Positions 27,022 to 34,847 of a stretch of DNA of 61,194 bases are shown here, piece by piece (the first letter of the stretch is position 1; each line of letters starts with the position of its first letter). A program made the translations under genes and the position numbers. Location of the stretch: contig JAJDZN010000179.1 of assembly GCA_022824585.1 (NCBI GenBank), positions 1 to 61,194 on the forward strand, given 5' to 3'. This DNA is from Bryobacterales bacterium (GTDB lineage Bacteria; Acidobacteriota; Terriglobia; Bryobacterales; UBA6623). Under the pieces are notes generated by a model. That model was given only the letters and a program-made list of their open reading frames with translations. It was not told the DNA's origin and did not search any database.

Positions 27022-27855
27022 ATGGCACAGCCTGCCAAGCAGTTCGCGATCACTCCTGAATTGTCCGACCTCGGGCGGATCGATCGCCAACTCGCCTTTT
27101 TCGCTGCGCGCAATGAGCGCCCGCAGAGGCTTTCGCACGCACAACTGGAGCAGTTCAATGCTCGCGGATATTTGACCGGTATCCGTGTCATTCCTGACGC
27201 CGAGATCTGCGAGATCCGCCGACGTTTCGACAGTTTGCTAGAAAGAGTCTTGGCCGATGGAGGGGACAGCTATTCGATCAGTTCCGCCCACTTAGCGTAC
27301 GCCGATGCCTACGATCTGCTCACCGACGCGCGCATTGTCTCCTACGTCAGCGACATCCTGGGACCCGACGTCGTGGGCTGGGGGTGCCACTACTTCTGCA
27401 AGATGCCGCGTGACGGCAAGCTCGTGGACTGGCACCAGGATGCCACGTACTGGCCGCTGACTCCATCCAAGACAGTCACTGTGTGGCTTGCCATTGATGA
27501 TGCTGATCAAGGCAACGCCTGCATGCGCTTCGTGCCCGGTTCGCACCTGCGCGGCCCGCTGCCGTTCGAGGTCGCCGACGGCGAATCAACGGTCTTGAAC
27601 CAGAAGGTGGGCGGTGTGGAGGAATTCGATCCACCGGTGGACAACGAGCTGCGCGCGGGCGAGATCTCGCTGCACTCGGACTTGCTGCTGCACGGCTCCG
27701 AGGCCAACAATTCGGATCGGCGGCGTTGCGGCCTGACGCTGCGCTATTGCGCCGCGGACGTGAGCGCCTATTTGGATTGGAACCTCAAGGGCGTGTTGGT
27801 CAAGGGGTCGGACCCGGCCGGGCATTGGGCCAATCCACCGCGCCCGCCCAACTGA
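27022..27855 (+). CDS. Phytanoyl-CoA dioxygenase (PhyH) family oxygenase
   Basis: A 277-residue Fe(II)/2-oxoglutarate dioxygenase. The metal-binding HxD is in VDWHQDATYWPL and the distal His in SLHSDLLLHGSEANNS, followed by an Arg-rich strand (DRRRCGLTLRY) for 2-oxoglutarate. The double-stranded beta-helix core GNACMRFVPGSHL is typical. It is first in an operon with a sodium symporter and a 2-hydroxyacid dehydrogenase. This suggests oxidation of an imported organic acid or alkylated compound; the actual substrate is unknown. Confidence 0.9.
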   Translation: MAQPAKQFAITPELSDLGRIDRQLAFFAARNERPQRLSHAQLEQFNARGYLTGIRVIPDAEICEIRRRFDSLLERVLADGGDSYSISSAHLAYADAYDLLTDARIVSYVSDILGPDVVGWGCHYFCKMPRDGKLVDWHQDATYWPLTPSKTVTVWLAIDDADQGNACMRFVPGSHLRGPLPFEVADGESTVLNQKVGGVEEFDPPVDNELRAGEISLHSDLLLHGSEANNSDRRRCGLTLRYCAADVSAYLDWNLKGVLVKGSDPAGHWANPPRPPN

Positions 27856-27901
27856 CCCGCGGGTCCCAAGCGCTGTCGCAGCCGAAAGACTCCTAGTTCA
27901 A

Positions 27902-29521
27902 ATGCAAGGTCTCCGCATTCCATTCATCGACCTGTTCATCATCGTCGCCTACCTGCTTGGCATTCTCGCCGTGGGAGTGCTCTCGGTGCGGCGCCAGCGC
28001 ATGACCGGGGAGGTCTACTTCCTGGCTGGCCGGTCGCTGGGCTGGATCATGATCGGAGCAGCCCTGTTCGCGTCGAACATCTCGACGATCCACTTGGTCG
28101 GGCTTGCCGCGTCCGGCTACAACGAGGGCCTTGTGTGGGGCAACTTCGAGTGGATGGCCGCCTTCACTCTAGTGGTGCTGTCGCTGTTCTTCGCACCGTT
28201 CTATTTCCGCAACCGGATCGAGACCTTGCCCGAGTATCTGGAGCGCCGCTTCAACGCGGCGGCGCGTTCCTTCCTGGCCTTCATGGCAATCCTGGGTGCC
28301 CTGTTCATCCACATCGGGATGAGCCTGTACGCGGGAGCGACCGTATTCGAGCAGTTCTTCGGGATCGATGTCGTGACATCGATCTTGGTGATCTCCGTGG
28401 TGACGGGCCTGTACACCGTGCTGGGAGGCCTCAAGGCGGTCGTCGTGACTGAGACCATCCAAACGGTGCTCTTGATCGGCGGCTCGATCTTGGTCACCGC
28501 ACTTGCCATCGGGGCGTTGCCCGAGCACGGCATCGGCAGCATGGCCGAGTTCCAGGCCCAGCTCAGGCCGCGGCAGCTGAGCATGATCTGGAGTGACAAC
28601 TCGGTAGGCTTGGCGTGGTACTCGGTGCTGCTGGGCTATCCGGTCTTGGGCATTTGGTATTGGTGCACCGACCAGACCATCGTGCAGCGCGTGCTGGCTG
28701 CCCGATCCGAGCACGACGCTCAGATCGGACCCTTGTTTGCCGGATTCATCAAGGTGCTGCCCGTCTTCATCTTGGTGCTGCCTGGCGTGATCGGCTACGT
28801 GCTGTACGGCAGCGAGATCGGCGACAACGCCAACCAAGTGCTGCCGATGCTGATTCAGGAGTTGGTGCCGACAGGCTTGCGCGGGCTGATCTCGGCCGGG
28901 CTGCTGGCCGCTCTGATGAGCACCATCGCCGCTGCGCTGAATAGTTGCGCGACATTGTTCGCCGTCGACATCGTGGCCCGGGTGCGACCCGGCACCAGCG
29001 ATGCGTCGCAGGTGCGGATCGGACGCTGGAGCGCGGTCGTCGTGATGCTGCTGGCCATGGCATGGTCCACGCAGGGAGCGAAGTTCTCGAGCATCTTCGA
29101 AGCGGTGCAGGAGATTGGAGCGGCGCTGGCGCCTGCCATCACGGCTGTCTTCCTGTGGGGCGTGTTCTGGAAGCGCGGCACCGCGCAGGCGGCTGTTGCG
29201 ACGCTGGTGTTCGGATTCACGATGGGGGCGACGGCGTTCGTGCTCGACTTCAAGGATGCCGACGGCTACAAGCTGATCACCAACGGATGGGGAATCCCCT
29301 TCATGCTGCAAGCCTTCTACATGACGGTGATCTGCAGTTGCGTGTTTTATGTGGTTAGCAAGATCACGCCGCCGCCACCCGCCGAAAAGGTTGAGGGGCT
29401 GACCTGGGACAACCCGCTGAGCGCGCTGACCAGGCGCTGGACCGGGGCCGGCGTGGATCCCCGAAGGCTCGCGACCCTGCTCTGCGTCGTCATCGCGGCG
29501 CTGTATGTCATGTTCCGCTGA
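27902..29521 (+). CDS. Sodium:solute symporter (SSS family)
   Basis: A 539-residue membrane protein with about 13-14 hydrophobic segments. The SSS signatures are visible: YFLAGRSLGWIMIGAALFASNIS near the N-terminus (Na+ site region), YTVLGGLKAVVVTETIQ, GLRGLISAGLLAALMSTIAAALNS and an aromatic-rich core WYWCTDQTIVQRVL. This resembles SGLT/acetate-type transporters. Size and topology are normal. It lies 46 nt after the PhyH gene and 30 nt before a dehydrogenase, so the operon probably imports and processes a carboxylate or sugar. Confidence 0.94.
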   Translation: MQGLRIPFIDLFIIVAYLLGILAVGVLSVRRQRMTGEVYFLAGRSLGWIMIGAALFASNISTIHLVGLAASGYNEGLVWGNFEWMAAFTLVVLSLFFAPFYFRNRIETLPEYLERRFNAAARSFLAFMAILGALFIHIGMSLYAGATVFEQFFGIDVVTSILVISVVTGLYTVLGGLKAVVVTETIQTVLLIGGSILVTALAIGALPEHGIGSMAEFQAQLRPRQLSMIWSDNSVGLAWYSVLLGYPVLGIWYWCTDQTIVQRVLAARSEHDAQIGPLFAGFIKVLPVFILVLPGVIGYVLYGSEIGDNANQVLPMLIQELVPTGLRGLISAGLLAALMSTIAAALNSCATLFAVDIVARVRPGTSDASQVRIGRWSAVVVMLLAMAWSTQGAKFSSIFEAVQEIGAALAPAITAVFLWGVFWKRGTAQAAVATLVFGFTMGATAFVLDFKDADGYKLITNGWGIPFMLQAFYMTVICSCVFYVVSKITPPPPAEKVEGLTWDNPLSALTRRWTGAGVDPRRLATLLCVVIAALYVMFR

Positions 29522-29551
29522 CACTCGCGGAACCGGAGTTGGAGAACCACG

Positions 29552-30511
29552 ATGAAGCGACCGACCGTAGCGGTGCCGGACGACTACCCGCCGGTGCTGG
29601 GGCCCAGTGCGGCGTTCAAGACGCTCATGGCCGGGGCCGACGTGACCCACCACGACAGCTTGCCCGCCTCGACCCAGGTGCTGCTAGAGCGCATCGCCGG
29701 AGCCGAGGCCGTGCTCAACATCCGATCGTCCGTTGACTTCGGGGAGGATGTATTCGCCACCTGCCCCGAACTGCGCGTCCTGTCCCTGTGGGGGACGGGA
29801 ACAGACCACGTCGATCTGAGCGCGGCCAGGGAGCACGGCGTGGTCGTCACCAATACGCCGGGCGTCTCGGCCGTGGCGATGGCCGAGCATGCCCTGGCGC
29901 TGATGCTAGCGGTGGCTCGTGACATTCCCAGGATCGACGCCAAGACGCGCAAGGGCGCTTGGCCGCGGGGATTCGTGACCCAACTTCACGGCAAGACCCT
30001 CGGCGTGGTAGGACTGGGCGCCATCGGATTGCAGACGGCTTGCATCGCGAAGGGAATCGGGATGCGCGTGATCGTTTGGACCCGCACGCCTGGAGACAAG
30101 CCGCTGGCGGAGCTGGGAATCGAGTTGGTGGAATTGGAGGACTTGTATTGCCAGAGCGACGTGGTCAGCCTGCACGTGCGCCTGACCCCGGAGACCAGCG
30201 GCATGGTCGGACGGCAGCAACTGGCGGCGATGAAGCCCACCTCGATCCTGGTCAACACTGCTCGCGGTGCCGTCGTCGACGAGGCAGCGCTTGTGGAGGC
30301 GCTGCGCGGCGAAACCATCCGGGGCGCCGGACTGGATGTATTCGAACAAGAACCGATGCCCGAGAACCACCCGCTAGCCAGCCTTCCAAACGTAGTGCTC
30401 ACGCCGCATTCGGGCGGTGTGACTGCCGAGGCGCTGGAAACCGGCCTGCGGCTGGCCGTTGATAACGTTTTCGCCGCAATGAGGGGTAAGCCGATGAATC
30501 GCGTGGCCTGA
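29552..30511 (+). CDS. D-isomer-specific 2-hydroxyacid dehydrogenase
   Basis: A 319-residue NAD-dependent enzyme of the phosphoglycerate-dehydrogenase superfamily. The nucleotide-binding GVVGLGAIGLQTA motif sits near residues 150-165. The catalytic Arg (NTARGAVVDEAAL), Glu (DVFEQEPMP) and His (LTPHSGG) are all in place. The catalytic domain begins with a typical GTGTDHVDLSAAREHGVVV. There is no ACT domain, so it is not a regulated SerA. As third gene of the operon it likely oxidises or reduces a hydroxy acid linked to the transported substrate. Confidence 0.93.
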   Translation: MKRPTVAVPDDYPPVLGPSAAFKTLMAGADVTHHDSLPASTQVLLERIAGAEAVLNIRSSVDFGEDVFATCPELRVLSLWGTGTDHVDLSAAREHGVVVTNTPGVSAVAMAEHALALMLAVARDIPRIDAKTRKGAWPRGFVTQLHGKTLGVVGLGAIGLQTACIAKGIGMRVIVWTRTPGDKPLAELGIELVELEDLYCQSDVVSLHVRLTPETSGMVGRQQLAAMKPTSILVNTARGAVVDEAALVEALRGETIRGAGLDVFEQEPMPENHPLASLPNVVLTPHSGGVTAEALETGLRLAVDNVFAAMRGKPMNRVA

Positions 30512-30628
30512 CGCCTCTGCTTGCCTACTCCTGCCCCGTCGGGCACGCCTGGGAAGCTACCCGAGTGCAGCGGAGGCGCAGCACCACCTTCCCGTGCAAG
30601 CTCGAAGTCGCCTCGGGCACGTCCACGC

Positions 30629-31783
30629 CTACTCGAACTCGGTGGCTTGCCCCTTGCGCAACAGGTAGTCGGGGCTGACGAGCTTGACAAAGGCGAACTC
30701 GTCTGCGAGCTTGCGCCTGCGGTTCGGCGAGATCACCACCCCCTCGCGGACATGGACGCCGCCGAAGGAGGTCTTTCCATCGCGGAGCGCCGAGACCGCT
30801 TCCATCGAAAATGCGCACCGCCCTAGTTCGGGCACCGTCGTGAGCCCGTAGCGGCCGCACCATGTGACCAGCTCATCTGCGGACAGGAAGTATGCCGCTT
30901 GGTCGGTGGGTCGGCCGAACCCGACCGCGAACACCCGAAGGGAGGTCGTCTTGAGCCCGTATTGCAGGTCTTGCACGCCTCGTCCGAAGGTCTCGCCCAA
31001 CACATGGATCGCCCCTCCGGAATCGCGCGCGGCTTGGATGATCCTGTCCCAATGACCCGGGTCAAGCAAGAACTGCCTCCACATGCGGACGTACAGGTTC
31101 TTGGCGTTGCTGTCGTCAGTCTTGAACGCCAGCCCCTTCGCGCTCATCCCCTTGGACGAGATGATCGTTCCACCCTGGTACAGGTCGGGGTGATCCACGG
31201 TCGGGTCGAAACTGATGCCGGTCCAGGTTCCGTGGAGTTTCTCTGTTACGACGACCTGCTCGCCCGGTGCCACTGCGTCCGGAAAGCTCTGCAAGCTCTC
31301 TATGTCGAACTTGACGGTGTGTCCATGTGCGCCCACTACGACACCCTCGAATGCTACCGGCACGGGCGGGACATACTTCTCGATTCCGAGTGCGTCGGCG
31401 ATTTCCTCGCCCGAGGGGTCGATCGCGAGCGGCCACGGCTTGCCGTCCTCAAGCGCCAGCCACGGGCCGTCCGGCCCTCGCGAGACAGGGTACAGCAGGC
31501 CTTGGCTTAGCGTTCCGCGAAGGCGCGTCGCCTTGATCCGTCGCCCCTGCTTGCCAGCCAGCCTTCCTTTACCCTTCTCGTCGTCCCACAAGTTGAGAGC
31601 GCGGCACAGCCATTCGGGCACGACTCCGCCCTCTGGCAGGTAAACCACCTGCTGGCCGGACTGGAATGCGCCCTTGCGGACCACGCAAGTGTAGCCGAGC
31701 ACGTTGGCCAGCTCGAGCCGGTCGGCGTTTGGATGCGGCTTGACGTCGCTGATGCGGACGAGTGGTGTTTGGAATGTGGCCAT
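30629..31783 (-). CDS. RNA ligase, Rnl5 (DraRnl-like) family
   Basis: A 384-residue ATP-dependent nucleotidyltransferase. The N-terminal part (about 1-105; LVRISDVKPHPNADRLELA, QQVVYLPEGGVVPEWL, KATRLRGTLSQGLLYPV) matches the OB-like module of Deinococcus radiodurans Rnl5. The ligase core has motif I EKLHGT with Lys182 as the AMP-accepting residue, LGETFGRGVQDLQYG, motif IV REGVVIS and motif V FVKLVS with Lys367. All are intact. Rnl5 enzymes seal 3'-OH/5'-phosphate RNA ends. The gene stands alone, with no RNA-end-healing partner nearby, and borders an AT-rich junction and decayed toxin-antitoxin genes. Confidence 0.88.
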   Translation of the reverse strand: MATFQTPLVRISDVKPHPNADRLELANVLGYTCVVRKGAFQSGQQVVYLPEGGVVPEWLCRALNLWDDEKGKGRLAGKQGRRIKATRLRGTLSQGLLYPVSRGPDGPWLALEDGKPWPLAIDPSGEEIADALGIEKYVPPVPVAFEGVVVGAHGHTVKFDIESLQSFPDAVAPGEQVVVTEKLHGTWTGISFDPTVDHPDLYQGGTIISSKGMSAKGLAFKTDDSNAKNLYVRMWRQFLLDPGHWDRIIQAARDSGGAIHVLGETFGRGVQDLQYGLKTTSLRVFAVGFGRPTDQAAYFLSADELVTWCGRYGLTTVPELGRCAFSMEAVSALRDGKTSFGGVHVREGVVISPNRRRKLADEFAFVKLVSPDYLLRKGQATEFE

Positions 31784-31833
31784 CAGATTCTCTTCCCTTG
31801 CGGCCGCCGGCTGCTTAGTCAGCGGCTGGATGA

Positions 31834-31930
31834 TTCGTTGATATTTACGATATTTATATTATACGAGAAATATTCATGCACGGTACTTATCTATTTGGAT
31901 CTGTACATAGATACTATGATCTATATATGA
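31834..31930. other. AT-rich island at the RNA ligase leader
   Basis: This stretch of roughly 100 nt is dominated by A and T, in sharp contrast to the GC-rich sequence on both sides. It contains GATATTTA twice in close succession and the hairpin ATAGAT-N6-ATCTAT. No gene is encoded. It separates the RNA ligase gene from the truncated toxin and holds promoter-like elements, suggesting foreign DNA at a rearrangement junction. Confidence 0.7.
31858..31863 (-). promoter_or_regulatory. Perfect TATAAT -10 element before the RNA ligase gene
   Basis: TATAAT on the minus strand would start transcription near 31851, with a leader of about 68 nt to the RNA ligase ATG. No convincing -35 lies 16-18 nt upstream. 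Confidence 0.4.
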
Positions 31931-31949
31931 TCATCCACTATGCCGTCAA
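31920..31949 (-). promoter_or_regulatory. Candidate promoter inside the truncated mazF, directed at the RNA ligase
   Basis: TTGACG (31949-31944), then ATATAG at 17 bp or TATAGA at 18 bp, forms a near-consensus promoter reading toward the RNA ligase. It lies in the last codons of the mazF fragment, where family similarity has already stopped. Confidence 0.45.
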
Positions 31950-32076
31950 ATGCGAGGATCCGATGAGTCCGGTGGAAGTCTGCCGATGAAACGATCAAGG
32001 CTGGTCGGCGCTTGACGGTCCGTCTATCCGAGAAAGGACAAGAGACGACCACCACATCGAATGACTTAAAGGTCAC
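31921..32076 (-). pseudogene. mazF: Truncated MazF/PemK-type endoribonuclease toxin
   Basis: A GTG at 32076, overlapping the last codons of the antitoxin, opens a 51-residue frame. It starts VTFKSFDVVVVSCPFSDRR and continues TVKRRPALIVSSADFH. These are the first two beta-strands and the RRPALVV signature of MazF toxins, usually about 110 residues. Similarity ends after RTHRILA (about 31963). The frame then runs into AT-rich sequence and stops, so the C-terminal half with the rest of the active site and dimer surface is gone. It cannot be a working toxin. Confidence 0.75.
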
Positions 32077-32287
32077 GCCACGCCTCCTCGTCCTCGCGAG
32101 AAGCCCACTCGCTTAATAGCTTGGAGAGGCCCAACACACAGTCCTGCCCCGGCGTTGCCTTGTGTACCACTACATGATCGCCCTCGACTTCGAACGCGAT
32201 CACATCGCCCTCGTTCAAGTCGGCCGCCTCACGGATGCGCTTGGGGATCGTTGTCTGGCCACGTGAGGTGATCTTGGCAAACTCCAT
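32066..32287 (-). CDS. mazE: AbrB/MazE-type antitoxin
   Basis: A 73-residue protein with a complete SpoVT-AbrB swapped-hairpin domain. MEFAKITSRGQTTIPKRIREAA and LNEGDVIAFEVEGDHVVVHKA are the defining strands and loop. The C-terminal helix LSKLLSEWASREDEEAWRDL would clasp the toxin. It looks intact even though its MazF partner is truncated. It may persist as an orphan repressor. It lies 28 nt downstream of a mutated PIN toxin gene. Confidence 0.85.
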   Translation of the reverse strand: MEFAKITSRGQTTIPKRIREAADLNEGDVIAFEVEGDHVVVHKATPGQDCVLGLSKLLSEWASREDEEAWRDL

Positions 32288-32315
32288 ACGCTTATTGTCT
32301 TGGAAAACCGATTAT

Positions 32316-32729
32316 TCAGACGGGATGACCTAGCAGACTAGTAGCAATCCGGCAATGGGCAAGGTCGAACCAAGGGTGGCATTCTCTAAGCACGTGCGGG
32401 CACAGGGAGTTCCACTGCTCATCCGTTCCGGCTACAGCCCCTAGCTTCCGAAGCGCATGGGCGCGCAGCAGCCGATCTCCGTGTCCGGGCACCGGATTCC
32501 ATGCGGCCGATTCTCGGATGATCGCCCGCGGATCAGGATCGGGCACGGCCGGTATTAGCCATTTCGTCAGTTTGCTGTACGTCTCCAGCAAGACTTGGAC
32601 GCTCAATCGGCCGACGCGGAGTTCCCAGAGCAGCTTGTACCAGCTGTCGGCACGAGCCTGCTTCCGAGGCTCCAATGCGGAATGCCAGTAGACGACGACG
32701 TTCCGATCAACGAAGACCGGCCCGATCAT
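32316..32729 (-). pseudogene. Degenerate PIN-domain toxin
   Basis: The 137-residue frame starts MIGPVFVDRNVVVYWHSALE, the N-terminal strand of PIN toxins. The usual VDTN has become VDRN, although the Asp remains. The middle (RLSVQVLLETYSKLTKWLIPAVP) follows the family. From about residue 105 it diverges: PWFDLAHCRIATSLLG replaces the normal WDALIVAAA helix and the C-terminal LTEDL region with the last acidic ligand is missing. Loss of these residues should abolish metal binding. Its upstream antitoxin gene is also broken. It is still open as a frame, so expression of an inactive protein is possible. Confidence 0.6.
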
Positions 32730-32772
32730 GCAGCCCGGCGCTTGTGGGCTTGCGTCCGTCAGTTCATTCCGC

Positions 32773-32959
32773 TTAGCGAGGCTGGACCGCCAGTGCGTGC
32801 TCCATTGCGATCGGGTATCCGTCCTTGTGGGCCTTCATCCGTTCAATCACTTGAGCTTCCTTCTTCAGCCGCTCGCATCCGCAACCACTGGCCTAGGTCA
32901 TCGGAAAGTGTGATCGTCACTTTTCTCGTTTCGCGCGAACAGTGCAGAACGATGTTCAT
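32773..32959 (-). pseudogene. Frameshifted ribbon-helix-helix antitoxin remnant
   Basis: An ATG at 32959 opens a 38-codon frame containing KVTITLSDDLGQWLRMRAAE, the strand and first helix of an RHH antitoxin, and stops at 32843. In the next frame, beginning at 32847, the family continues with IERMKAHKDGYPIAMEHALA up to a stop at 32773. The helix-2 residues that normally join the two parts are missing, so a small deletion with frameshift broke the gene. It sits directly upstream of the degenerate PIN toxin, as the antitoxin of that pair would. Confidence 0.55.
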
Positions 32960-33129
32960 GTACGCAGGCCCCGCCGTGCCTGTCGCTCTCCGAACTGCCC
33001 ACCTTAGAACGGTTCCTTACCGCTCCCTCCAGTGATCGGATGCCGTCTCGGGCAGAGCTACAATCGCATAGTCCGGGAGTGGCGCAGGCCGCATGAACTG
33101 CGCATCGACCCGACCCACTCAAAGTTGCC

Positions 33130-34749
33130 ATGAAGTCCCGCTGGTTGTTTCTGCTCTTCTCCGTCGGCACGATTGCGGGCGGTTTGCCCTCGCGACTGGC
33201 CGGCCAGCCGCTCAGCCTCAAGGCTGAAGCCGGCTCCCGTCCCAACGTCCTATTTCTCGCGATTGACGACTTGAACGATTGGATCGGCGCGGCTGGGGGG
33301 CACTCGCAAGCGAAGACGCCCAACCTAGATCGCTTGATTTCCCACAGCGTCTTCTTTCGAAATGCTCACACCGCCGCGCCCGTCTGCAGCGCATCGCGGC
33401 ATGCCTTGCTAAGTGGCCTGCGTCCCTCGACTACGGGCTGGTACACGAACTCCTCGAAAGAGAGGGTTGACTACGAGAGAACCCTGGGCGACACGGTGCC
33501 GCTGCCGACCCATTTCAAACGCAGTGGATACAAGACGATGGCCGCTGGAAAGATCTTCCACAGGGGAACCAGCGACGTCGATGGCTACGACTACTGGGAC
33601 GAAGCGCGTCCCAAGTACAAGTGGCCCGAGTGGCTAGCCGAGCGCGGCCACGGCTACCAAGGCAAGAGCGGAGGACATTTCCATCCGTTCCCGCCGGATG
33701 GCGGAGCGATCTATCAGAAGTATCAGGAAGGTGTCAGCGGGCAATCGCTGTGCTGGGGGGCGCTTGAGGACGATGACATGCCCCCGGAGGGCATGCCGGA
33801 CGAACAGGTAGCCGATTGGGCGGTCGAGCAACTGAAGCAGGAGCACTACAAGCCGTTCTTCCTAGCCGTAGGCTTCGTCCGACCGCATGTTCCGTACACG
33901 GCACCGAAAGAGTTCTTCGATCTGTACCCGCTCGAAAGCATCGTCATGCCTACCGTGCCGGCGGATGAGATGGACGACATTCCGCTCCTTGGCAAGGCCA
34001 TGGCTCTCGGGACACTCCCGGGCGGAGACCACCGCAACGTGCTCGATATCGGGCCGAACTACTGGCGCGAGATGGTCAGGGCCTACCTGGCCTGTGTGAC
34101 CTTCGTCGATGCGCAGGCCGGCAAGGTGCTGCGCGCACTCGCGGAGAGCCCCTACGCGGACAACACCATCGTCGTGTTCTGGTCGGATCATGGCCAGCAT
34201 TTGGGCGAGAAACGGCACTGGCGCAAGCAGGCCCTATGGGAGGAATCGACCCGCGTTCCATTGGCGATTCGCTTGCCGAAGTCCGTGAACGGCGGCCAAA
34301 GCTCAAGCCAAGCGGTGAGCCTGCTGGACATCTATCCGACCTTGCTCGACCTTGTCGACCTTCCCGCTGTCAAGGGGCTTGAGGGAACGAGCCTGTTGCC
34401 GCTGCTGGAAAATCCCTCCGCCCGTCGCGTCGAGCCGGCCGTGACGACTTGGTACTACAACAACCATTCGGTCCGCGGCCTGAACTTTCGGTACATCCAT
34501 TATCGCGACGGGACGGAGGAGCTCTACGATCACCGGTCCGATCCCGGCGAACACCGCAACCTGGCGGCGGACTCCGGGTACGAGGAGGTCAGGGCGAGGC
34601 TGGCGGCGTACTTGCCGGAGAAGAACGCCGTGCCGGAATCGATCGAGGGCGGAGGTTCGGACTCTTTCGGGAGAAAGGTGGAGGGGTTCCTCGCCGAGGG
34701 CGTGCCCGGCTGGCTGGGCAAAGACCCAGCACAGCCCACCGTGAAGTGA
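33130..34749 (+). CDS. Sulfatase (iduronate-2-sulfatase-like)
   Basis: A 539-residue exported sulfatase of the alkaline-phosphatase superfamily. A signal peptide (about 4-25) precedes NVLFLAIDDLNDWIG, whose Asp46/Asp47 bind calcium. The formylglycine site is PVCSASRHALLSGLRPS with Cys86, an Ala variant of the usual CxPSR. A VVFWSDHGQHLGEKRHWRK segment supplies the second half of the metal site. The layout follows iduronate-2-sulfatases acting on sulfated glycans. It needs a formylglycine-generating enzyme, not found in this window. It is convergent with the BNR gene. Confidence 0.93.
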   Translation: MKSRWLFLLFSVGTIAGGLPSRLAGQPLSLKAEAGSRPNVLFLAIDDLNDWIGAAGGHSQAKTPNLDRLISHSVFFRNAHTAAPVCSASRHALLSGLRPSTTGWYTNSSKERVDYERTLGDTVPLPTHFKRSGYKTMAAGKIFHRGTSDVDGYDYWDEARPKYKWPEWLAERGHGYQGKSGGHFHPFPPDGGAIYQKYQEGVSGQSLCWGALEDDDMPPEGMPDEQVADWAVEQLKQEHYKPFFLAVGFVRPHVPYTAPKEFFDLYPLESIVMPTVPADEMDDIPLLGKAMALGTLPGGDHRNVLDIGPNYWREMVRAYLACVTFVDAQAGKVLRALAESPYADNTIVVFWSDHGQHLGEKRHWRKQALWEESTRVPLAIRLPKSVNGGQSSSQAVSLLDIYPTLLDLVDLPAVKGLEGTSLLPLLENPSARRVEPAVTTWYYNNHSVRGLNFRYIHYRDGTEELYDHRSDPGEHRNLAADSGYEEVRARLAAYLPEKNAVPESIEGGGSDSFGRKVEGFLAEGVPGWLGKDPAQPTVK

Positions 34750-34755
34750 CTTGCG

Positions 34756-34822
34756 GGCCCCGACGGTCTCGGTAGGCCAAGCTCAACCTTGGCGCTGGCC
34801 GAGAACCAACCAGCTCGGGGCC
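34756..34822. repeat. Three nested inverted repeats between convergent genes
   Basis: From outside in: GGCCCCGA (34756) with TCGGGGCC (34815), CTCGG (34768) with CCGAG (34799), and GCCAAG (34776) with CTTGGC (34788). Together they could form a long interrupted hairpin in either transcript. There is no T-run, so a bidirectional intrinsic terminator is not certain. Confidence 0.5.
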
Positions 34823-34847
34823 TTCACCGCGGCGCGGCACGGTTCGG

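Noticed and set aside
28169..29653. A 494-codon His/Arg/Gln-rich frame opposite the sodium symporter.
   Set aside because: Composition is that of an antisense of a membrane protein, and it conflicts with the symporter operon.
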